NCBI RefSeq assembly: GCF_000092225.1 | Contig: NC_014158.1 | Coordinates: 2,232,001 to 2,296,000 of the forward strand | Source of the DNA: Tsukamurella paurometabola DSM 20162 | GTDB lineage: Bacteria; Actinomycetota; Actinomycetes; Mycobacteriales; Mycobacteriaceae | DNA: 64,000 nt | Direction: 5' to 3' | In this document: in pieces, positions 12,211 through 24,339 of the stretch | Numbering within the stretch: position 1 is the first letter of the stretch | Layout: each line of letters begins with the position of its first letter | Translations under genes and position numbers: made by a program | Notes under the pieces: model-generated | The model's input: only the letters and a program-made list of their open reading frames with translations | The model's database searches: none | Told to the model about the DNA's origin: nothing

Positions 12211-12492
12211 GTGGGACAATCGATCACCGTGAAGACCATGGAGACGCTGTTCGCTGAGTTGGCCGAGAAGGCCCGGACGCGGCCCGCCGGGAGCGGGACC
12301 GTCGAAGCACTGGACAACGGCATCCATTTCCTGGGCAAGAAGGTGCTGGAGGAGGCCGGCGAGGTGTGGATCGCGGCGGAGCATCAGGGCGATGCCGAGC
12401 TCGCCGAGGAGGCCTCGCAACTGCTGTACTGGCTGCAGGTGTTGCTGATCAAACGGGGCCTGACGCTCGACGACGTGTACTCGTACCTCTGA
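12211..12492 (+). CDS. hisE: HisE, phosphoribosyl-ATP pyrophosphatase
   Basis: 93 residues, the usual length of the monofunctional enzyme, which removes pyrophosphate from phosphoribosyl-ATP in histidine synthesis. The conserved text is [20 protein letters not shown] (Lys-Glu-Glu-Glu metal-binding region) and [19 protein letters not shown]. The start at GTG 12211 gives the length seen in mycobacterial HisE; GTG 12229 (VKTMETLF) is an alternative. It lies 23 bp upstream of hisG in an obvious two-gene operon. Confidence 0.95.
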   Translation: MGQSITVKTMETLFAELAEKARTRPAGSGTVEALDNGIHFLGKKVLEEAGEVWIAAEHQGDAELAEEASQLLYWLQVLLIKRGLTLDDVYSYL

Positions 12493-12515
12493 TCCTCCGA
12501 AGGAATCTCACTCAC

Positions 12516-13361
12516 ATGTTGCGGGTCGCCGTACCGAACAAGGGCGCGCTCTCCGAAGCCGCCGCCGCCATCCTGAGCGAGGCGGGTTACCGCCGGCGCT
12601 CGGACGCCAAGGACCTCACGGTCATCGATAACGCCAACGAGGTGGAGTTCTTCTTCCTCCGCCCGAAGGACATCGCCCTCTACGTGGGCTCGGGTGAACT
12701 CGATATGGGCATCACGGGCCGCGACCTCGCGCTCGACTCCGGCGCCGAGTTCACCGAACGCCTCGCGCTCGGTTTCGGCCGCTCCACCTTCCGCTACGCG
12801 GGGCCCGCCGGCATCGAATGGTCGGTCGACGACCTCGACGGTAAGCGGGTGGCCACCTCGTACCCCAACCTGGTGCGCCGCGATCTCGCGCAGCGCGGTA
12901 TCGCCGCCGACGTCATCCGCCTCGACGGAGCCGTGGAGATCTCGATCCAGCTGGGCGTCGCCGATCTGATCGCCGACGTCGTCGAATCGGGGCGTTCACT
13001 ACGCCAGAACAACCTGGTCGCCTTCGGCGAGTCCCTGTGCGATTCGGAGGGCGTGCTGATCGAACGCGTGGGCGCAGAATCGGATCGCGCGCGGGACCAG
13101 CTCACGGCGCGACTCAAGGGCGTGGTCTTCGGCCGGCAGTACGTGATGCTCGACTACGACTGCCCGCGCACGCTGCTCGACGGTGCCATCGCCGTGACGC
13201 CGGGCCTGGAATCGCCCACCGTGGCGCCGATGGCCGACGAGAAGTGGGTCGCAGTGCGCGCCATGGTACTTCGCAAGGACGCGAACGGCGTGATGGATGA
13301 TCTGGCCGAGCTCGGCGCCAAAGCGATCCTGATGACGGATATCCGCAGCTGCCGGTTCTGA
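12516..13361 (+). CDS. hisG: HisG, ATP phosphoribosyltransferase (long form)
   Basis: 281 residues, the long single-subunit form with a C-terminal regulatory domain that usually binds histidine. It catalyses the first step of histidine synthesis, ATP plus PRPP. Visible features are the start [16 protein letters not shown], the PRPP-binding [20 protein letters not shown], and the regulatory ACT-like end ([38 protein letters not shown], residues about 245-281). ATG 12516 is preceded by AAGGA at 12 nt; the frame open further upstream overlaps hisE. Confidence 0.96.
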   Translation: MLRVAVPNKGALSEAAAAILSEAGYRRRSDAKDLTVIDNANEVEFFFLRPKDIALYVGSGELDMGITGRDLALDSGAEFTERLALGFGRSTFRYAGPAGIEWSVDDLDGKRVATSYPNLVRRDLAQRGIAADVIRLDGAVEISIQLGVADLIADVVESGRSLRQNNLVAFGESLCDSEGVLIERVGAESDRARDQLTARLKGVVFGRQYVMLDYDCPRTLLDGAIAVTPGLESPTVAPMADEKWVAVRAMVLRKDANGVMDDLAELGAKAILMTDIRSCRF

Positions 13362-13371
13362 CCCGGCGGGA

Positions 13372-15144
<1,773 letters not shown>

Positions 15145-15174
15145 CGTAGATATACCCGCTCGAAGGGAGCATTC

Positions 15175-16896
15175 GTGACCGAATCCGATTCGACTCGTCC
15201 GACGACCCCGGCGTCGTCCTCCCCGTCCGCCGGTTCCGAGGCGGCCCTGCGCGAACGCGTGGACGCACTCACCACCCGGAATGAGAAGCTGCTCGACACG
15301 CTGCGTGACGCCCGGACCCAATTGCTCACGCTCCGCGAGGAGGTGGAGCGACTCGGTCAGCCTCCGTCGGGGTACGGCGTCCTCCTGGGAACCTTCGAGG
15401 ACGACACGGTCGATGTCTTCACCTCTGGCCGCAAAATGCGACTGACCTGTTCGCCCAATCTGGACGTATCCGCGTTCGAGGTGGGACAGACGCTCCGCCT
15501 GAACGAGGCGCTCACCGTGGTCGAGGCGACCGACTTCGAGGCTGTCGGGGAGATCTGCACCCTGCGCGAGATCCTGGACGACGGTGCCCGCGCCCTCGTG
15601 GTCGGCCACGCCGACGAGGAGCGCGTGGTCCGGCTGGCCGCCCCACTCGCGGCGCAGGCCGGCGAGCAGACCGGTGAAGACGAGTTCGGAGTCCCCAATC
15701 GCAAACTCCGCGTTGGCGATTCATTGCTGGTGGACACCAAGGCGGGATACGCCTTCGAGCGGATCCCCAAGGCCGAGGTCGAGGACCTGGTCCTGGAGGA
15801 GGTGCCCGACGTCGACTACTCCGACATCGGAGGCCTGGGCCGGCAGATCGAACTGATCCGTGACGCCGTGGAACTTCCCTTCCTGCACAAGGACTTGTTC
15901 CGCGATTACGCACTGCGGCCGCCCAAGGGTGTGCTTCTGTACGGTCCGCCCGGCAATGGCAAGACGCTGATCGCCAAGGCGGTCGCGAACTCGCTCGCCA
16001 AGAAGATCGCCGAGGTCCGAGGCGAGGACTCCCGCGAGGTGAAGTCCTACTTCCTCAACATCAAGGGTCCGGAGCTGCTCAACAAGTTCGTGGGCGAGAC
16101 CGAGAGGCACATCCGGCTGATCTTCCAGCGCGCCCGCGAGAAGGCCTCTGAGGGCACACCCGTGATCGTCTTCTTCGACGAGATGGACTCGATCTTCCGT
16201 ACCCGCGGTTCGGGTGTCAGCTCCGACGTGGAGACCACCGTGGTCCCGCAGCTGCTGTCGGAGATCGACGGTGTCGAGGGCCTGGAGAACGTGATCGTGA
16301 TCGGCGCGTCGAACCGCGAGGACATGATCGACCCGGCCATCCTGCGGCCCGGCCGGCTCGATGTGAAGATCAAGATCGAACGTCCCGACGCGGAGGGTGC
16401 GATCGACATCTTCTCCAAGTACCTCACGCCCGAACTGCCGATCCACGAGGAGGATCTCGCCGAGTTCGGCGGCGATCGCGAAGCCTGTGTCAAGGCGATG
16501 ATCGAGCGGGTCGTCGAGCGGATGTACGCCGAGACCGACGACAACCGATTCCTGGAGGTGACCTACGCCAACGGCGACAAGGAGGTCATGTACTTCAAGG
16601 ATTTCAATTCCGGCGCGATGATTCAGAACGTCGTGGACCGGTCGAAGAAGCACGCCATCAAGGCCTTCCTCGACACCGGCCAGCCCGGCCTCCGGATCAC
16701 CCATCTACTGGAGTCGATCGTCGACGAGTTCGCGGAGAACGAAGATCTCCCGAACACCACCAACCCGGACGATTGGGCGCGGATCTCCGGTAAGAAGGGC
16801 GAGCGGATCGTCTACATCCGCACCCTGGTGACGGGAAAGAACGCCAGTGCATCGCGAGCGATCGACACCGAGAGCAGCACCGGCCAGTACTTGTAA
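15175..16896 (+). CDS. mpa: Mpa/ARC, proteasome-activating AAA ATPase
   Basis: 573 residues. The ring-shaped ATPase captures Pup-tagged proteins and threads them into the 20S proteasome. In order: an N-terminal coiled coil ([20 protein letters not shown]), tandem OB folds, Walker A GPPGNGKT near residue 257, Walker [11 protein letters not shown] near residue 332, arginine-finger region [20 protein letters not shown], and the C-terminal GQYL whose terminal residues dock on the proteasome alpha ring. GTG 15175 has GGGAG 6 nt upstream. It is the first gene of the Pup-proteasome locus. Confidence 0.97.
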   Translation: MTESDSTRPTTPASSSPSAGSEAALRERVDALTTRNEKLLDTLRDARTQLLTLREEVERLGQPPSGYGVLLGTFEDDTVDVFTSGRKMRLTCSPNLDVSAFEVGQTLRLNEALTVVEATDFEAVGEICTLREILDDGARALVVGHADEERVVRLAAPLAAQAGEQTGEDEFGVPNRKLRVGDSLLVDTKAGYAFERIPKAEVEDLVLEEVPDVDYSDIGGLGRQIELIRDAVELPFLHKDLFRDYALRPPKGVLLYGPPGNGKTLIAKAVANSLAKKIAEVRGEDSREVKSYFLNIKGPELLNKFVGETERHIRLIFQRAREKASEGTPVIVFFDEMDSIFRTRGSGVSSDVETTVVPQLLSEIDGVEGLENVIVIGASNREDMIDPAILRPGRLDVKIKIERPDAEGAIDIFSKYLTPELPIHEEDLAEFGGDREACVKAMIERVVERMYAETDDNRFLEVTYANGDKEVMYFKDFNSGAMIQNVVDRSKKHAIKAFLDTGQPGLRITHLLESIVDEFAENEDLPNTTNPDDWARISGKKGERIVYIRTLVTGKNASASRAIDTESSTGQYL

Positions 16897-16939
16897 GCAC
16901 AACAAGCGTCACGTAAGCGCCGGACAAGTCGGGCGTCTT

Positions 16940-16945
16940 TATAGT
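16940..16945 (+). promoter_or_regulatory. -10 box TATAGT
   Basis: TATAGT ends 8 nt before the ATG at 16954 and 5 nt before the GTG at 16951. It suggests that the FHA-ABC exporter has its own, possibly leaderless, promoter inside the proteasome locus. Confidence 0.5.
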
Positions 16946-16953
16946 GATGCGTG

Positions 16954-19509
16954 ATGAGTACTGATACGGGCGTGCTGACCGTCACCGTCGACGGCCAGAC
17001 CCTCACCTTCGCGCCGGGCAAGACGGTCACCTTCGGGCGCACCCTGGAATCGGATGTGACGATCAACCATCCGCTGGTGTCGCGCACGCACGCCGTCGCG
17101 TCCGCGACCCCCACCGGGTGGGTGCTGACCGATCGCAGTACGAACGGGGTTTTCGTCGCTGGGGTCCGGCGCCCGACGGTCGCGCTCAACGGGACGCAGA
17201 CGCTGATGTTCGGGGATCCGCGGACGGGTGCCGCGGTTTCCGTCGCCGCCCCCGGGATGCTCCCGAATCCGTCCGGTGGTTCGGTGCCGTCGGCACCACC
17301 CGCGCAGCCGCGCACCCCGGCGGGACCGCACACCGCACCGCCCTCGGGCAGCGCGGCGCAGCGCGTACCGTCGGCACCGAAGCCCCTCCCGCCACGGCAG
17401 CAACAGCCACCGTCGAATCCCGGTCGGCCCGCCGCTGCGTCCGCACCGATCGCGCGCCCGACCTCCGCTCCCGTCGCAGCACCGGGCGAACTCGCGCCGC
17501 ACCTGCGAGCCATGGCCGGCAACACCGGTCTGTTCCAGGTGGCACCGGTCTCGGCACCGCAGGCCGCCGGTGGCCAGGTCACCATCGGCCGCACCCCGGA
17601 CAACGACCTCGTGATTCCCGACATGCTGGTCTCCCGTCGTCACGCGCGGCTGCTCACGGGACCACAGGGCCTCGTCGTCGAGGATCTGCACTCGGCCAAC
17701 GGCACCCAGGTCAACGGCCGCCGGATCACCGCCCCCACCCTGTTGCGCAACGGCGACCTGGTGACGGTCGGCAACTCCGACCTCGTGGTCGACAACGGCC
17801 GGCTCACCCGGCCGCGACCGCAGGAGTTCGCCGGCGCAGGCCTTGCAGTGCAGGGCATCACGCTCACTGTCGAGGGCAACAAGACCCTGCTCAACGGGGT
17901 CGACTTCCGCGCCGCGCCGGGCACGCTGACGGCGGTGATCGGGCCCTCGGGTGCCGGCAAGTCGACGGTCTCGCGTGTCGTCTCGGGCGCAGTGACGCCG
18001 ACCGCCGGCCGTGTCGAATTCGAGGGTCGTGATGTGCACCGCGATTACGACGCCATGCGCTCGCGCATCGGGATGGTGCCGCAGGACGATGTGCTGCACC
18101 GGCAACTCACCCTGCAGCAGGCGCTCGGTTACGCGGCGGAATTGCGACTGCCGCCCGATATGTCGAAGGCGGACCGTGAACAGGTGATCGACGGCGTGCT
18201 CGCCGAACTACAGCTCACCGAGCACAAGAAGACCCGGGTCGACCGACTCTCCGGCGGCCAGCGCAAGCGGGCCTCGGTAGCGATGGAACTGCTCACCGGC
18301 CCATCGCTGCTGATCCTCGACGAGCCCACCTCGGGACTCGACCCGGCTCTGGACCGGCAGGTGATGCAGACGTTGCGGCGTCTCGCCGATGCCGGCCGCG
18401 TGGTGATCGTGGTGACTCACTCGCTGACCCACATCGACATGTGCGACCAGGTGCTGCTGCTCGCCCCCGGCGGCAAGACGGCCTACTGCGGTTCGCCGAA
18501 GGGCGTCCAGGCGGCGATGGGCACATCCGATTGGGCCGAGATCTTCGACTTCGTCGCGAAGCAGCCCGATGTGGCCTGGCAGCGGTACCGGTCGGCGCAC
18601 CCCGCGCCACCGCCGCCCGCGCCCACCGGGGCGCCGCCGACCCCGACGAAGGCACCGAAGACCTCGACGCGCAAACAGCTCTCGGTGGTCGCGCGCCGGC
18701 AGGTGCGGCTGATCCTGGCCGACCGTGGCTATCTCGTGTTCCTGCTCCTCATGCCGATCGCACTCGGTGGCATCACCCTGCTGGTGCCCGCCGAACGCGG
18801 TCTCGCCGGAATGGGACCGGGCGAGACCACGGGCGGACCCGCCATGATCCTGGTGCTGCTGGTGGTGGGCGCCTGCTTCATGGGAGCCGCACTGACCTCG
18901 CGCGATCTGGTGGGGGAACGGCCGATCTACCAGCGCGAACGTGCCGTCGGATTGCGGCCCGCGGCGTATCTGTCGGCGAAGACCGTGGTCTACTTCCTCG
19001 CTGCCACGATCCAGGCAGCGATCATGATGGGCATCGTGCTGTTCGGCGTCGAGCGTCCGTCCACACAGGGCGCGGTGCTCAAGAACGCCTCGATCGAATT
19101 GATCGTCGACATCGCGGTGCTCGCCTGCGTGTCCACTCTGGTCGGCCTCCTGATCTCCGCTCTTGCCAAGTCGAGCGAGCAAGTGATGCCGATGCTCGTC
19201 GTGGTGATCATGGTGCAGTTGGTGATGAGCGGCGGTCTGTTCGGGCTGCACGGTCGCGCCGGGCTGGAGCAGATCTCCTGGCTGTTCCCATCGCGGTGGG
19301 GTTTCGCAGCGAGCGCGTCGACGATCGATCTGCAGAAGGTGAGTTCGATCCCCGATCCGACGAATCCAGCGCTGCTCAAGCCGACGTCCGTTGATCCGCT
19401 GTGGGATCCCTCTCCGGCGAACTGGGCTCTGGCGATCGGTGCGCTCGTCGTGATGGCCGCCGCGTTCTGGGCGGCGACCTGGTTCCGGATCTCGCGGAAG
19501 TCGTCCTGA
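16954..19509 (+). CDS. FHA-domain ABC exporter (Rv1747-like)
   Basis: 851 residues from ATG 16954 (GTG 16951 is directly before it). Two FHA domains that bind phosphothreonine are visible: FGRTLESD near residue 26 and IGRTPDND near residue 208, separated by a Pro/Ala-rich linker (about 95-175). The ABC ATPase follows, with Walker A GPSGAGKST near 329, signature LSGGQRKR near 431 and Walker B LLILDEPTSGLD near 452. A membrane domain of about six segments ends the protein. The M. tuberculosis relative is controlled by Ser/Thr kinases and exports cell-wall lipids; the substrate here is inferred only. Its place between mpa and dop is unusual. Confidence 0.92.
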   Translation: MSTDTGVLTVTVDGQTLTFAPGKTVTFGRTLESDVTINHPLVSRTHAVASATPTGWVLTDRSTNGVFVAGVRRPTVALNGTQTLMFGDPRTGAAVSVAAPGMLPNPSGGSVPSAPPAQPRTPAGPHTAPPSGSAAQRVPSAPKPLPPRQQQPPSNPGRPAAASAPIARPTSAPVAAPGELAPHLRAMAGNTGLFQVAPVSAPQAAGGQVTIGRTPDNDLVIPDMLVSRRHARLLTGPQGLVVEDLHSANGTQVNGRRITAPTLLRNGDLVTVGNSDLVVDNGRLTRPRPQEFAGAGLAVQGITLTVEGNKTLLNGVDFRAAPGTLTAVIGPSGAGKSTVSRVVSGAVTPTAGRVEFEGRDVHRDYDAMRSRIGMVPQDDVLHRQLTLQQALGYAAELRLPPDMSKADREQVIDGVLAELQLTEHKKTRVDRLSGGQRKRASVAMELLTGPSLLILDEPTSGLDPALDRQVMQTLRRLADAGRVVIVVTHSLTHIDMCDQVLLLAPGGKTAYCGSPKGVQAAMGTSDWAEIFDFVAKQPDVAWQRYRSAHPAPPPPAPTGAPPTPTKAPKTSTRKQLSVVARRQVRLILADRGYLVFLLLMPIALGGITLLVPAERGLAGMGPGETTGGPAMILVLLVVGACFMGAALTSRDLVGERPIYQRERAVGLRPAAYLSAKTVVYFLAATIQAAIMMGIVLFGVERPSTQGAVLKNASIELIVDIAVLACVSTLVGLLISALAKSSEQVMPMLVVVIMVQLVMSGGLFGLHGRAGLEQISWLFPSRWGFAASASTIDLQKVSSIPDPTNPALLKPTSVDPLWDPSPANWALAIGALVVMAAAFWAATWFRISRKSS

Positions 19510-19520
19510 CCTCGTCCCGA

Positions 19521-19526
19521 TAGGCT
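19521..19526 (+). promoter_or_regulatory. -10 box TAGGCT
   Basis: TAGGCT ends 7 nt before the dop ATG at 19534, so dop is likely read from a leaderless transcript. Confidence 0.5.
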
Positions 19527-19533
19527 GGACCGT

Positions 19534-21027
19534 ATGCAACGCATCATCGGTACCGAGGTCGAGTACGGCATCTCCGCTCCGAAGGATCCCGGGGCGAACC
19601 CCATCCTCACCTCGACCCAGGCGGTGCTCGCGTATGCAGCGGCCGCCGCCGTCCCGCGGGCCAAGCGGACCCGGTGGGACTACGACCTCGAGTCGCCGCT
19701 GCGCGATGCCCGCGGTTTCGACCTGGGCCGCAATGCCGGACCGGCGCCGATCATCGATGCCGATGAGATCGGCGCCGCGAACATGATCCTCACCAACGGC
19801 GCGCGGCTCTATGTGGACCACGCGCATCCGGAGTACTCGGCCCCCGAGGTCACCGATCCGTTGGACGCGGTGATCTGGGACAAGGCGGGGGAGCGGGTGA
19901 TGGAGGCCGCCGCGCGGTACGCGTCGACGGTGCCCGGCGCGGCGGCTTTGCAGTTGTACAAGAACAACATCGACGGCAAGGGCGCCTCGTACGGCACCCA
20001 CGAGAACTACCTGATGCGCCGCGATACCCCGTTCCCGGCGATCGTCACGGGATTGACGCCGTTCTTCGTGACGCGGCAGATCTTCTGCGGCAGTGGCCGT
20101 GTCGGGATCGGCGCGCTCGGCGACGAGCCGGGCTTCCAGCTCTCCCAACGAGCCGACTACATCGAGGTCGAGGTGGGGCTGGAAACCACCCTCAAACGCG
20201 GCATCATCAACACTCGTGATGAGCCGCATGCCGATCCGGACAAGTATCGCCGGCTGCACGTGATCATCGGGGATGCGAATCTCGCGGAGACCTCGACGTA
20301 CCTCAAGGTGGGAACCTCGTCACTGGTGCTGGACCTGATCGAAGCCGGTGTGGATCTCTCGGATCTCGCGCTCGCGACGCCGGTGTCGGCGGTGCACCAG
20401 GTCTCTCGGGACCTGTCCCTGGCGGCGACGCTGGAACTCGCCGACGGTCGGCAGATGACGGCGCTCGACGTGCAGCGCGAGTACGCCGACCGGGTCGGGA
20501 AGTTCCTGGACGGATCCGACGATGCGCGCGCCCTCGATGTGCACGCCACGTGGGTGCGGGTGCTCGATACCCTCGCCGACGACCCGATGCGGCTCGCTGA
20601 CGAGCTCGACTGGCCGGCGAAACTGCGCCTGCTCGAAGGGATCCGGCAGCGCGAGGGCCTGGGCTGGGCGGCATCGAAGCTGGCACTGGTCGACCTGCAG
20701 TACTCCGATGTGCGGCTCGACAAGGGGCTGTACAACCGGCTCGTGGCCCGTGGTTCGATGAAGCGTCTCGTCACCGAGCAACAGGTGGCGGACGCGGTGT
20801 TCACGCCGCCCGAGTCGACCCGGGCCTACTTCCGCGGCGAGTGCATGCGCCGCTTCGGCACCGACGTCGCCGCGGCCAGCTGGGATTCGGTGATCTTCGA
20901 TATCGGCGCGGATTCGCTGGTCCGTATTCCCACGTTGGAACCGCTGCGCGGTACCAAGGAACACGTCGGGGCGCTGCTCGACGGTGCCGCCACCGCCCGC
21001 GAACTCGTCGATTCTCTGAAGGGCTGA
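19534..21027 (+). CDS. dop: Dop, deamidase/depupylase of Pup
   Basis: 497 residues of the carboxylate-amine ligase-like Pup family. The N-terminal GTEVEYGIS holds the glutamates that bind ATP/metal, and the alanine-rich insertion after it ([29 protein letters not shown]) is the Dop-specific loop absent from the ligase PafA. Shared family text includes [19 protein letters not shown] and [19 protein letters not shown]. Dop removes Pup from substrates and, where Pup ends in Gln, deamidates it; Pup here already ends in Glu, so depupylation is probably its main job. Confidence 0.96.
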   Translation: MQRIIGTEVEYGISAPKDPGANPILTSTQAVLAYAAAAAVPRAKRTRWDYDLESPLRDARGFDLGRNAGPAPIIDADEIGAANMILTNGARLYVDHAHPEYSAPEVTDPLDAVIWDKAGERVMEAAARYASTVPGAAALQLYKNNIDGKGASYGTHENYLMRRDTPFPAIVTGLTPFFVTRQIFCGSGRVGIGALGDEPGFQLSQRADYIEVEVGLETTLKRGIINTRDEPHADPDKYRRLHVIIGDANLAETSTYLKVGTSSLVLDLIEAGVDLSDLALATPVSAVHQVSRDLSLAATLELADGRQMTALDVQREYADRVGKFLDGSDDARALDVHATWVRVLDTLADDPMRLADELDWPAKLRLLEGIRQREGLGWAASKLALVDLQYSDVRLDKGLYNRLVARGSMKRLVTEQQVADAVFTPPESTRAYFRGECMRRFGTDVAAASWDSVIFDIGADSLVRIPTLEPLRGTKEHVGALLDGAATARELVDSLKG

Positions 21028-21029
21028 TC

Positions 21030-21497
21030 ATGGACATCGGACGGGAACTGTCGAAGGCCTACGCCAAGGCCTTTCCGAAGGTGCTGGAGGCGCACGGCGA
21101 GCTGTACGTACGCTCGGGCGGCCGGATCGGGCACAAGCTGCTGTTCGGTGTTCCGAGCCTGATCATCCGCACCGTCGGCGCGAAGTCGGGGGAACCTCGT
21201 ACCACCGTGCTGACCTACGTCAAGGACGGCGACGACTACATCGTGGTCGCGTCGATGGGTGGCGCGCCGCGCAATCCCGCGGGGTACCACAACATCATCA
21301 AAGCGGGCACCGTCGACGTTCAGGTGGGTACGGAGTCGTTCCCGGCCGAGGTCACGGCACTGCTTCCCGGTGACGGCGACTATCAGCGACTCTGGGATCT
21401 TGCCGATTCCAACAACGGCGGTCGTTACGCCGCGTACCAGCGCAAGACCTCACGACCGATCCCGGTGATCCGGCTGCGCCCCACACCTGATCAGTAG
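21030..21497 (+). CDS. Ddn-like deazaflavin (F420)-dependent reductase family protein
   Basis: 155 residues. The text RTVGAKSGEPRTTVLTYVKDGDDYIVVASMGGAPRNPAGYHNI is the core of the split-barrel Ddn/nitroreductase family that uses reduced F420, with the G.KSG.PR phosphate-binding motif. ATG 21030 lies 2 bp after the dop stop, so the two are almost certainly cotranslated; the longer open frame overlaps dop. The physiological substrate is unknown, and quinones are usual candidates. Its stop overlaps the convergent gene by 7 bp. Confidence 0.87.
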   Translation: MDIGRELSKAYAKAFPKVLEAHGELYVRSGGRIGHKLLFGVPSLIIRTVGAKSGEPRTTVLTYVKDGDDYIVVASMGGAPRNPAGYHNIIKAGTVDVQVGTESFPAEVTALLPGDGDYQRLWDLADSNNGGRYAAYQRKTSRPIPVIRLRPTPDQ

Positions 21498-21877
21498 CCG
21501 GCGCTGAGGCCGCGGGCGTAGTTGACGCGGTTGAACGTGTCCTGGACCGCGGCGTAGGACTGCACCGCAATCGCCGTGGTGTACGAGCTCCCGTCCGGCC
21601 CCAAGGCTGTGACCTGCACGAAACCCTGCGTCTGATCCTCTTTCACCAGGAGGAAGAACAGACCGAGGAGACACGTCCCCAGCGCCACGACGATCGCCAC
21701 GATCACTGCCCAGGTAGGTGTGACGCGGGTGGTCATGGTCTGGTCGGACACCGCCCACTGCACGCTATCGATCGGGAAACGCCCGGCAGGAGTGATCACC
21801 TCACTGCGAGTGCAGTGGATATCGCCGATACTCACCAGCACCGGTTCCGGCACTCCCACAGGCACGTACGGATCCAC
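21491..21877 (-). CDS. Small single-span membrane protein, function unknown
   Basis: 128 residues with one strong transmembrane helix ([22 protein letters not shown], about residues 56-77) between an N-terminal domain of about 50 residues and a C-terminal domain ending [11 protein letters not shown]. The shape is reminiscent of actinobacterial SHOCT/DUF4190-like neighbours, but I cannot place it in a family. GTG 21877 is the longest start; no clear ribosome binding site is seen. It is divergent from pup, so the 21878-21985 gap carries promoters for both. Confidence 0.65.
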   Translation of the reverse strand: MDPYVPVGVPEPVLVSIGDIHCTRSEVITPAGRFPIDSVQWAVSDQTMTTRVTPTWAVIVAIVVALGTCLLGLFFLLVKEDQTQGFVQVTALGPDGSSYTTAIAVQSYAAVQDTFNRVNYARGLSAGY

Positions 21878-21985
21878 CGGTTCAGCGTACCGATCGGCGG
21901 CGTGTATCGGCGCGGTTGCGGGGGCTGACGGTAGGGTTGGATCATCGGGCCGAGCAGTCCGGATGGTCGCTAAGGAGGCAGCGAG

Positions 21986-22180
21986 ATGGCGCAGGAGCAG
22001 GTCAAGCGTGGTGGCGGCGGCGACGAGGACGACGCCACAGGTGCACCCTCGGGTGCCGGCCAGGAGCGCATGGAGAAGCTGACCGACGAGACCGACGATC
22101 TGCTCGACGAGATCGACGACGTGCTCGAGGAGAACGCCGAGGACTTCGTGCGCGCCTACGTGCAGAAGGGCGGCGAGTGA
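21986..22180 (+). CDS. pup: Pup, prokaryotic ubiquitin-like protein
   Basis: 64 residues, the standard size. It is acidic and disordered, with the conserved C-terminal helix region [22 protein letters not shown] and a C-terminal Gly-Gly-Glu. Pup is conjugated through this terminal glutamate to substrate lysines by PafA and binds the Mpa coiled coil. Mycobacterial Pup ends in Gln and must first be deamidated by Dop; this one carries Glu from the gene (GAG codon). An excellent ribosome binding site (AAGGAGG) precedes ATG 21986. A -10-like TAGGGT lies at 21932. Its stop overlaps the prcB start. Confidence 0.97.
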   Translation: MAQEQVKRGGGGDEDDATGAPSGAGQERMEKLTDETDDLLDEIDDVLEENAEDFVRAYVQKGGE

Positions 22181-22998
22181 CCCCGCCGCGGCGCGGCGAT
22201 TCGATGCAGGTTCTGCACGGCGGCTCGTCGTTCGTCGAGCACCTCGCTGCGGTGGCGCCCGAGGCGCTGCCCGGCCGGGTCGCCGGGTTCGACGGTGCGC
22301 CGGACGTCCCGCACGGCACGACGATCGTCGCGATCAAGTTCGACGGTGGCGTGCTGATCGCGGGCGACCGCCGCGCCACGATGGGCCACCTGATCGCGCA
22401 GCGCGACATCACCAAGACCTTCGTCACCGACGATCTGACCGCCGTCGGCATCGCCGGCACGGCGGGCATCGCCAAGCAGATCGTGAAGCTGTTCACGGTG
22501 GAGCTGGAGCACTACGAGAAGATCGAGGGCGTCCCGCTCACGTTCGACGGCAAGGCCAATCGCCTCGGCGGCATGGTGCGCAGCAACTTCGGTGCCGCGC
22601 TGCAGGGCCTAGTCGCGGTCCCGCTGCTGGTCGGATTCGACGACGCCGATGCCCGCGGTCGGATCGTGTCCTACGACGTGACGGGTGACTGGCACGACGA
22701 GGTGGACTACCACTCGATCGGATCGGGTTCGGCCTGGGCGAAGTCCTCGATCAAGAAGCGTTTCCGGCACGGACTCGATGCCGACGGCGCGCTCGATGTC
22801 GCGGCTGAGGCTCTGTTCGATGCGGCCGATGACGACACCGCGACCGGCGGACCGGATGTACTGCGCAACCTGTACCCGACCGCCATCGCGATCACTTCCG
22901 ACGGCGCGGTCGAGGTGGCCGAGGCGTCCGTGTCCGCGGCCACCGAGCGCGTGATCGCCCGGCGATCCGAGGCGAACGGCGGGGGAGGTGCGCGATGA
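22177..22998 (+). CDS. prcB: PrcB, 20S proteasome beta subunit
   Basis: 273 residues. A propeptide of 47 residues ends at HG before the mature N-terminus [12 protein letters not shown], whose first threonine is the catalytic nucleophile after self-cleavage; GDRRAT and the lysine in VAIKF complete the site region. GTG 22177 overlaps the pup TGA by 4 bp, implying coupled translation; ATG 22204 is an alternative that would still keep most of the propeptide. The subunit forms the inner rings of the proteasome. Confidence 0.96.
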   Translation: MTPPRRGDSMQVLHGGSSFVEHLAAVAPEALPGRVAGFDGAPDVPHGTTIVAIKFDGGVLIAGDRRATMGHLIAQRDITKTFVTDDLTAVGIAGTAGIAKQIVKLFTVELEHYEKIEGVPLTFDGKANRLGGMVRSNFGAALQGLVAVPLLVGFDDADARGRIVSYDVTGDWHDEVDYHSIGSGSAWAKSSIKKRFRHGLDADGALDVAAEALFDAADDDTATGGPDVLRNLYPTAIAITSDGAVEVAEASVSAATERVIARRSEANGGGGAR

Positions 22999-23723
22999 CC
23001 TTCCCGTACTACGCATCCGCCGAACAGATCATGCGCGATCGCTCGGAGCTCGCGCGCAAGGGCATCGCCCGCGGGCGCAGCGTCGTGGTTCTGAAGTACG
23101 CCGACGGCGTGCTGTTCGTGGCCGACAATCCGAGCTCGCTCAACAAGGTCAGTGAGATCTACGACCGCATCGGGTTCGCCGCTGTGGGCAAGTACAACGA
23201 ATTCGAGTCGCTGCGCCGCGCCGGCATCCAGTTCGCCGATACTCGCGGTTATCAGTACTCGCGACGCGATGTGACCGGGTGGTCGCTCGCGAACGCCTAC
23301 GCGTCGACGCTCGGCACGGGTTTCACCGAGCAGGCCAAGCCGTTCGAAGTGGAGCTGTGCGTGGCCGAGGTTGCGGGACCGGAGACCTCAGGGCCCGGCT
23401 CAGCGCGGCTGTACCGCGTGGGCTATGACGGGTCGATCGGCGACGAGAAGGCCTTCATCGTGATGGGTGGCCAGACCGAGGCGATCAGCCCGGTGCTCAC
23501 CGAGGGCTACGAGAACGATCTGGAGCTGGGCGCGGCGCTGTCGTTGGCGGCGAAGGCGCTCGGTGCGCCCGCACCGTCGAACGGCTCGTCATCCTCGTCG
23601 ACACCGGCTGAGGCGAAGACCTTCGCCGCCGGTGAGTTGGAAGTGGCGATCCTCGACCGCACCCGCCCGCGACGCGCCTTCAAACGGCTCACCGACGACA
23701 GGGTCGCCGAACTGCTGGGGTAG
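22995..23723 (+). CDS. prcA: PrcA, 20S proteasome alpha subunit
   Basis: 242 residues. The N-terminus [29 protein letters not shown] matches bacterial alpha subunits, whose N-termini gate the pore, and the protein lacks a catalytic N-terminal threonine. The C-terminal tail is a low-complexity Ser/Pro/Ala linker followed by the conserved ALEVAILDR-type strand ([17 protein letters not shown]). ATG 22995 overlaps the prcB stop by 4 bp. It forms the outer rings that dock Mpa. Confidence 0.96.
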   Translation: MTFPYYASAEQIMRDRSELARKGIARGRSVVVLKYADGVLFVADNPSSLNKVSEIYDRIGFAAVGKYNEFESLRRAGIQFADTRGYQYSRRDVTGWSLANAYASTLGTGFTEQAKPFEVELCVAEVAGPETSGPGSARLYRVGYDGSIGDEKAFIVMGGQTEAISPVLTEGYENDLELGAALSLAAKALGAPAPSNGSSSSSTPAEAKTFAAGELEVAILDRTRPRRAFKRLTDDRVAELLG

Positions 23724-23732
23724 AGCCCGCAC

Positions 23733-24321
23733 GTGAAGGCGAAGGGGCGGTGGTACCTGACGGCGTTCCGGCCCACCTCCAGGCCGTCGCGTTCGGACCG
23801 CTCGTGATGGTGGTGTTGGCTCCGGCCTACTTCGGCGAGGAGTTCGGTTGGACCGCGTACTTACAGGGTGCGCTCGCCGACATCTCATTCCTGCGCGACC
23901 GTCCCACTACCGCCTCCGCGGGCAACGGGGCGGTCTGGGGTGGCCTGGCACTGGACGCTGGCCTCGGTCGGCTATTGCGGCTTCCAACCGCCGTTGCGCG
24001 ACCTTCTGTTGTTGATCCCACTGCGGATCATGATGTCGGTGCTAGTTGAAATCGTCTGGAGTGCTTTGTGGTACGGATCCAGAAGCATCTGGCCGACGTC
24101 GGTGGCCCACGCGGGGTTTCACTCTGGTGTTCGCGGCCACGTTGGCGGAGTTCAGTCCGCAGTGTGCGGTGGTTGCCGGATTCGTCCTTCCCAGTGCGAC
24201 TTTGGCGCCGCTGGCGGCGATCGCGTACCTCGTGGACCGGAGACGACGCACCGATTTGCGTGAATCTTCCGATTCTGGGCCGATTCTCGATACGGTCGGG
24301 GGAACGATGTCGCCGAACTGA
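23733..24321 (+). pseudogene. Degraded CPBP-type intramembrane protease gene
   Basis: This 600-bp stretch has no intact gene but encodes the parts of a CPBP (CAAX/Abi-type) protease in successive frames. A KGRWYLTA stretch (from 23733) is followed, in the frame of 23750, by FGEEFGWTAYLQGALAD, the diglutamate motif. After WG near 23940 the match jumps one frame to VAWHWTLASVGYCGF and ALWYGSRSIWPTSVAHAGFH, which carries the histidine motif. It jumps again near 24110 to TLVFAATLAEFSP with a basic end. The N-terminal membrane helices are missing and the usual Arg after EExxW is Thr. It is clearly a decayed relic. Confidence 0.75.
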
Positions 24322-24339
24322 TCTTGAGGAGGGGCCGGT

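Noticed and set aside
18208-20259. 683-codon minus-strand frame opposite the FHA-ABC exporter and dop
   Set aside because: It crosses two well-supported genes on the other strand and has shadow-type composition (His/Arg/Gly-rich).
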